DNA of 16,918 nt, from assembly GCA_035291705.1 (NCBI GenBank), contig DATDRM010000119.1:1-16918 (forward strand). Reading direction: 5' to 3'. Below the pieces are notes generated by a model. It searched no databases, was not told the origin of the DNA, and worked only from the letters and a program-made list of their open reading frames with translations. The stretch's first letter is position 1, and each line of letters starts with the position of its first letter. Made by a program: the position numbers and the translations under genes. Source of the stretch: DATDRM01 sp035291705. GTDB taxonomy: Bacteria; Chloroflexota; Anaerolineae; Anaerolineales; UBA4823. This document shows, piece after piece, positions 15,081 to 16,918 of this stretch.

Positions 15081-16292
15081 ATGTTCCTGACCCATCTTTC
15101 ATTAGAGGAATTTCGCAATTTCGCCCGGCTGGACAGGGAGATCCCGCGCGGGGCGGTGCTATTGCTCGGGGCGAACGCCCAGGGCAAGACCAGCCTGCTC
15201 GAAGCGATCTACTTCCTGGCGACGTTTACCTCTTTCCATGCCGATCATGACCGCCAGCTGATCAATTTCCTGGCTGCCCGCAAACAGCCGGCCGTAGCGC
15301 GCATTGTGGCGATTTTTGATCGAGATGGAAGCAGCCACCGCCTGGAGGCGCGCATTATTCAAGACGCGAATGGCCTGGACGGCGGGCTTAGGGTGCGCAA
15401 AGAGGTGTTGCTAGATGGCTTGAAGTTAAAAATAGGCGAAGTGATCGGTAAGTTCAACGCGGTTCTTTTCTTGCCTCAGATGGTGCGCGTGATCGAAGGG
15501 GGGCCGGATGAACGGCGACGCTTCCTTAACCTTGCCCTGGCTCAGGTGAGGCCGCGTTATGGCGAGATCCTGGCAGATTATTTGCAGGCGCTTACCCAAC
15601 GCAATGCCTTGTTGAAAAAACTAAACGAGTATGGAGGCGACGCCGAGCAGCTTACTTTTTGGGAAGAGCTGCTGGCCTCAAAGGGGGCACAGTTGATCCT
15701 GGCCCGGATTCAGATTGTCCAAGAATTGGAACGTCTGGCCGGGCGCATCCACCGCGAGTTGACTCACGGTGGAGAGGTCTTACGCCTTTCCTACCAGCCA
15801 GCATATGACCCACTTCCGAGACCACCAGGTCAGTATACCTTACCGCTGGATGCTCCTGTAGATCGGTCAGGGATTGCGCTCGAGCAAATCCGCCAGGGAC
15901 TTCAAGACAGCCTTAAAGCCAGGCGCGCAGAGGATATCTCGCGTGGGGTGACGACCCTCGGGCCACACCGCGATGAATTGCGTTTTCTCGAGAGTGGGGT
16001 CGACCTGGGGACGTATGGATCGCGCGGCCAGGTGCGCACGGCTATGCTGGCAGTCAAGCTGGCCGAGGTGGCGTGGATGAATGATAAAACTGGCCAGGCG
16101 CCAGTGCTGCTCCTGGACGAAGCCCTGGCTGAGTTAGATCCTGATCGCCGCGCCGATTTACTCAAGAGCCTGGCCTCGGTGGAGCAAACCCTGCTCACCA
16201 CGACCGATTTAGCGCTCTTCTCGCCGCAATTTATCCAGAAGGCGACCGTTTGGAAAGTGAAGGAGGGGCGGGTAGAGGGAAATGAGACGTGA
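15081..16292 (+). CDS. recF: DNA replication and repair protein RecF
   Basis: 403 residues, within the normal range. RecF is an SMC-like ATPase that helps load RecA at gaps with RecO and RecR. Seen: Walker A GANAQGKTS (30-38); TLGPHRDE region near 293-300; ABC signature-like SRGQ (314-317) followed by a long helix; Walker B LLLDEALAELD starting at 343. Most RecF proteins that I know have D-D at the Walker B position where this one has Asp346-Glu347. The start at 15081 is the first after an in-frame TGA at 15075-15077; no ribosome site is visible and a stem-loop precedes it. The stop codon lies inside a 14-bp tandem repeat. The gene is next to def and rsmG, not dnaA/dnaN, in this window. Confidence 0.95.
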   Translation: MFLTHLSLEEFRNFARLDREIPRGAVLLLGANAQGKTSLLEAIYFLATFTSFHADHDRQLINFLAARKQPAVARIVAIFDRDGSSHRLEARIIQDANGLDGGLRVRKEVLLDGLKLKIGEVIGKFNAVLFLPQMVRVIEGGPDERRRFLNLALAQVRPRYGEILADYLQALTQRNALLKKLNEYGGDAEQLTFWEELLASKGAQLILARIQIVQELERLAGRIHRELTHGGEVLRLSYQPAYDPLPRPPGQYTLPLDAPVDRSGIALEQIRQGLQDSLKARRAEDISRGVTTLGPHRDELRFLESGVDLGTYGSRGQVRTAMLAVKLAEVAWMNDKTGQAPVLLLDEALAELDPDRRADLLKSLASVEQTLLTTTDLALFSPQFIQKATVWKVKEGRVEGNET

Positions 16293-16327
16293 AGCGTGAA
16301 ACGTGAAGCTTGAGACGTGAAGCGTGA
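16286..16327. repeat. Three tandem 14-bp repeats built of six heptamers
   Basis: Units GACGTGAAGCGTGA (16286-16299), AACGTGAAGCTTGA (16300-16313) and GACGTGAAGCGTGA (16314-16327); the first and third are identical and the second differs at 2 positions. Each half is a variant of a heptamer with consensus RRCGTGA. The recF stop TGA (16290-16292) falls in the first heptamer, and the array ends 3 nt before the rsmG stop. Confidence 0.8.
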
Positions 16328-16330
16328 TGT

Positions 16331-16918
16331 TCAGAGGGGTTTTTTGGTGGGGAGGCCGGTGCGGCGAGGATAGCGGTCCGGTGTGGCAGCCATTTTTTCC
16401 ACGATGATTAAATAGCGTTGGTCTTCAACCCCAGGCAGAGTCACTGGCAGGAGCTGGAGTAAATGACCCCCCAACAGGCGCATGGCGCCTTCGGCGGCCT
16501 GGGCTTCAGCCGGGCCGCCTTCGCCTTTCATGGCCAGGGCGCGCCCCCCGACGCGTACCAGCGGCAAAAGATATTCCATCAGCGTGGACATGGTAGCTAC
16601 CGCCCGCGCTAAGGCCCAATCGTATCTCTCGCGATGGGCAGTGGACGATCCGACGGACTCGGCCCGTTCTGGCAAGACTTCTACATCCCTCAGCCGTAAG
16701 GCCTCCACGATGTGCTGGCAAAAGGCGGCCTTTTTGCCGACCGACTCCACCAGGGTCAGGCGCATGACCGGGCAGATGATCTTGAGCGGTATCCCAGGGA
16801 AGCCAGCCCCGGTGCCGATGTCGATCACCCGCTCCATCGGAGAATTGCGCATCGCCAGCAGGCAGGTGAGCGAATCCAGGAAGTGCTTGGTGCGAATTTT
16901 CTTCGGGTCGTCGATCGC
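16331..16918 (-). CDS. rsmG: 16S rRNA (guanine527-N7) methyltransferase RsmG, 5' end beyond window
   Basis: 196 codons are in the window and the frame runs open through the right edge. RsmG (GidB) uses S-adenosylmethionine to methylate G527 of 16S rRNA in the small subunit. The upstream part encodes KHFLDSL, the usual RsmG segment before the SAM site, so the ATG at 16852 is internal and not the start. The SAM motif DIGTGAGFPGIPLKI follows, then LVESVGKKAAF (acidic ribose-binding strand) and the RAES segment, then the W-A-L-A-R-A-V motif typical of the family. The family is about 210-240 residues, so 20-40 residues are missing. Convergent with recF across the 14-bp repeat array. Confidence 0.95.
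   Translation of the reverse strand, partial: AIDDPKKIRTKHFLDSLTCLLAMRNSPMERVIDIGTGAGFPGIPLKIICPVMRLTLVESVGKKAAFCQHIVEALRLRDVEVLPERAESVGSSTAHRERYDWALARAVATMSTLMEYLLPLVRVGGRALAMKGEGGPAEAQAAEGAMRLLGGHLLQLLPVTLPGVEDQRYLIIVEKMAATPDRYPRRTGLPTKKPL

Noticed and set aside
16331..16852. RsmG starting at ATG 16852
   Set aside because: The frame stays open to 16918 and upstream codons encode the conserved KHFLDSL segment, so the true start is outside the window.
1..16918. CRISPR array, tRNA, rRNA or prophage genes
   Set aside because: Looked for repeated spacers, cloverleaf-like sequence and phage or integrase motifs; found none.

Overview
The window looks like ordinary chromosomal DNA (about 55-60% G+C by eye) from an anaerobic or fermentative bacterium. 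It most likely belongs to the Chloroflexota, class Anaerolineae. That placement is an inference from the protein families: a long pyruvate:ferredoxin oxidoreductase, a zinc-ribbon protein with repeated D-W-L motifs, an orphan MutL-like ATPase, an LPxTG-type surface protein and a double PH-domain membrane protein. No single marker proves it. I saw no tRNA, rRNA, CRISPR array, phage or full insertion sequence.

Layout. (1) 1-3272, minus strand: most of nifJ, whose 3' end lies left of the window. (2) 3273-3736: a divergent intergenic region with a nested inverted repeat near nifJ, a 94-bp MITE-like hairpin element flanked by a 5-bp target-site duplication, and two promoter candidates for the rightward genes. 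(3) 3737-11214, plus strand: eight tightly packed genes. Four gene junctions overlap by 4 nt or are only 3 to 6 nt apart. The genes encode a small protein, four membrane proteins (one with a cytoplasmic zinc ribbon and five D/S-W-L motifs), a MutL-like ASKHA ATPase, a beta-rich protein and a protein ending in an LPDTG sorting signal. (4) 11219-12679, minus strand: a phosphohexomutase, convergent with the operon and only 4 bp from it. (5) 12769-14992, plus strand: a membrane protein with a cNMP-binding-like domain and two PH-like domains, then peptide deformylase. (6) 15081-16292, plus strand: recF. (7) 16331-16918, minus strand: rsmG, with its 5' end beyond the window. A 14-bp tandem repeat containing the recF stop codon separates recF from rsmG.

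How the parts relate. nifJ (pyruvate to acetyl-CoA plus reduced ferredoxin), the hexomutase, def, recF and rsmG are housekeeping genes. The 3737-11214 cluster is the best candidate for an undescribed system. It combines envelope proteins with a MutL-like ATPase, the family known as a partner of B12-dependent glutamate mutase, but no mutase gene is nearby. An envelope-associated complex using an ASKHA ATPase is a reasonable hypothesis, not a demonstrated function. A second pattern is two genes (3737 and 12769) whose start codons lie 6 nt after an extended -10 box and lack a Shine-Dalgarno sequence, which suggests leaderless mRNAs.
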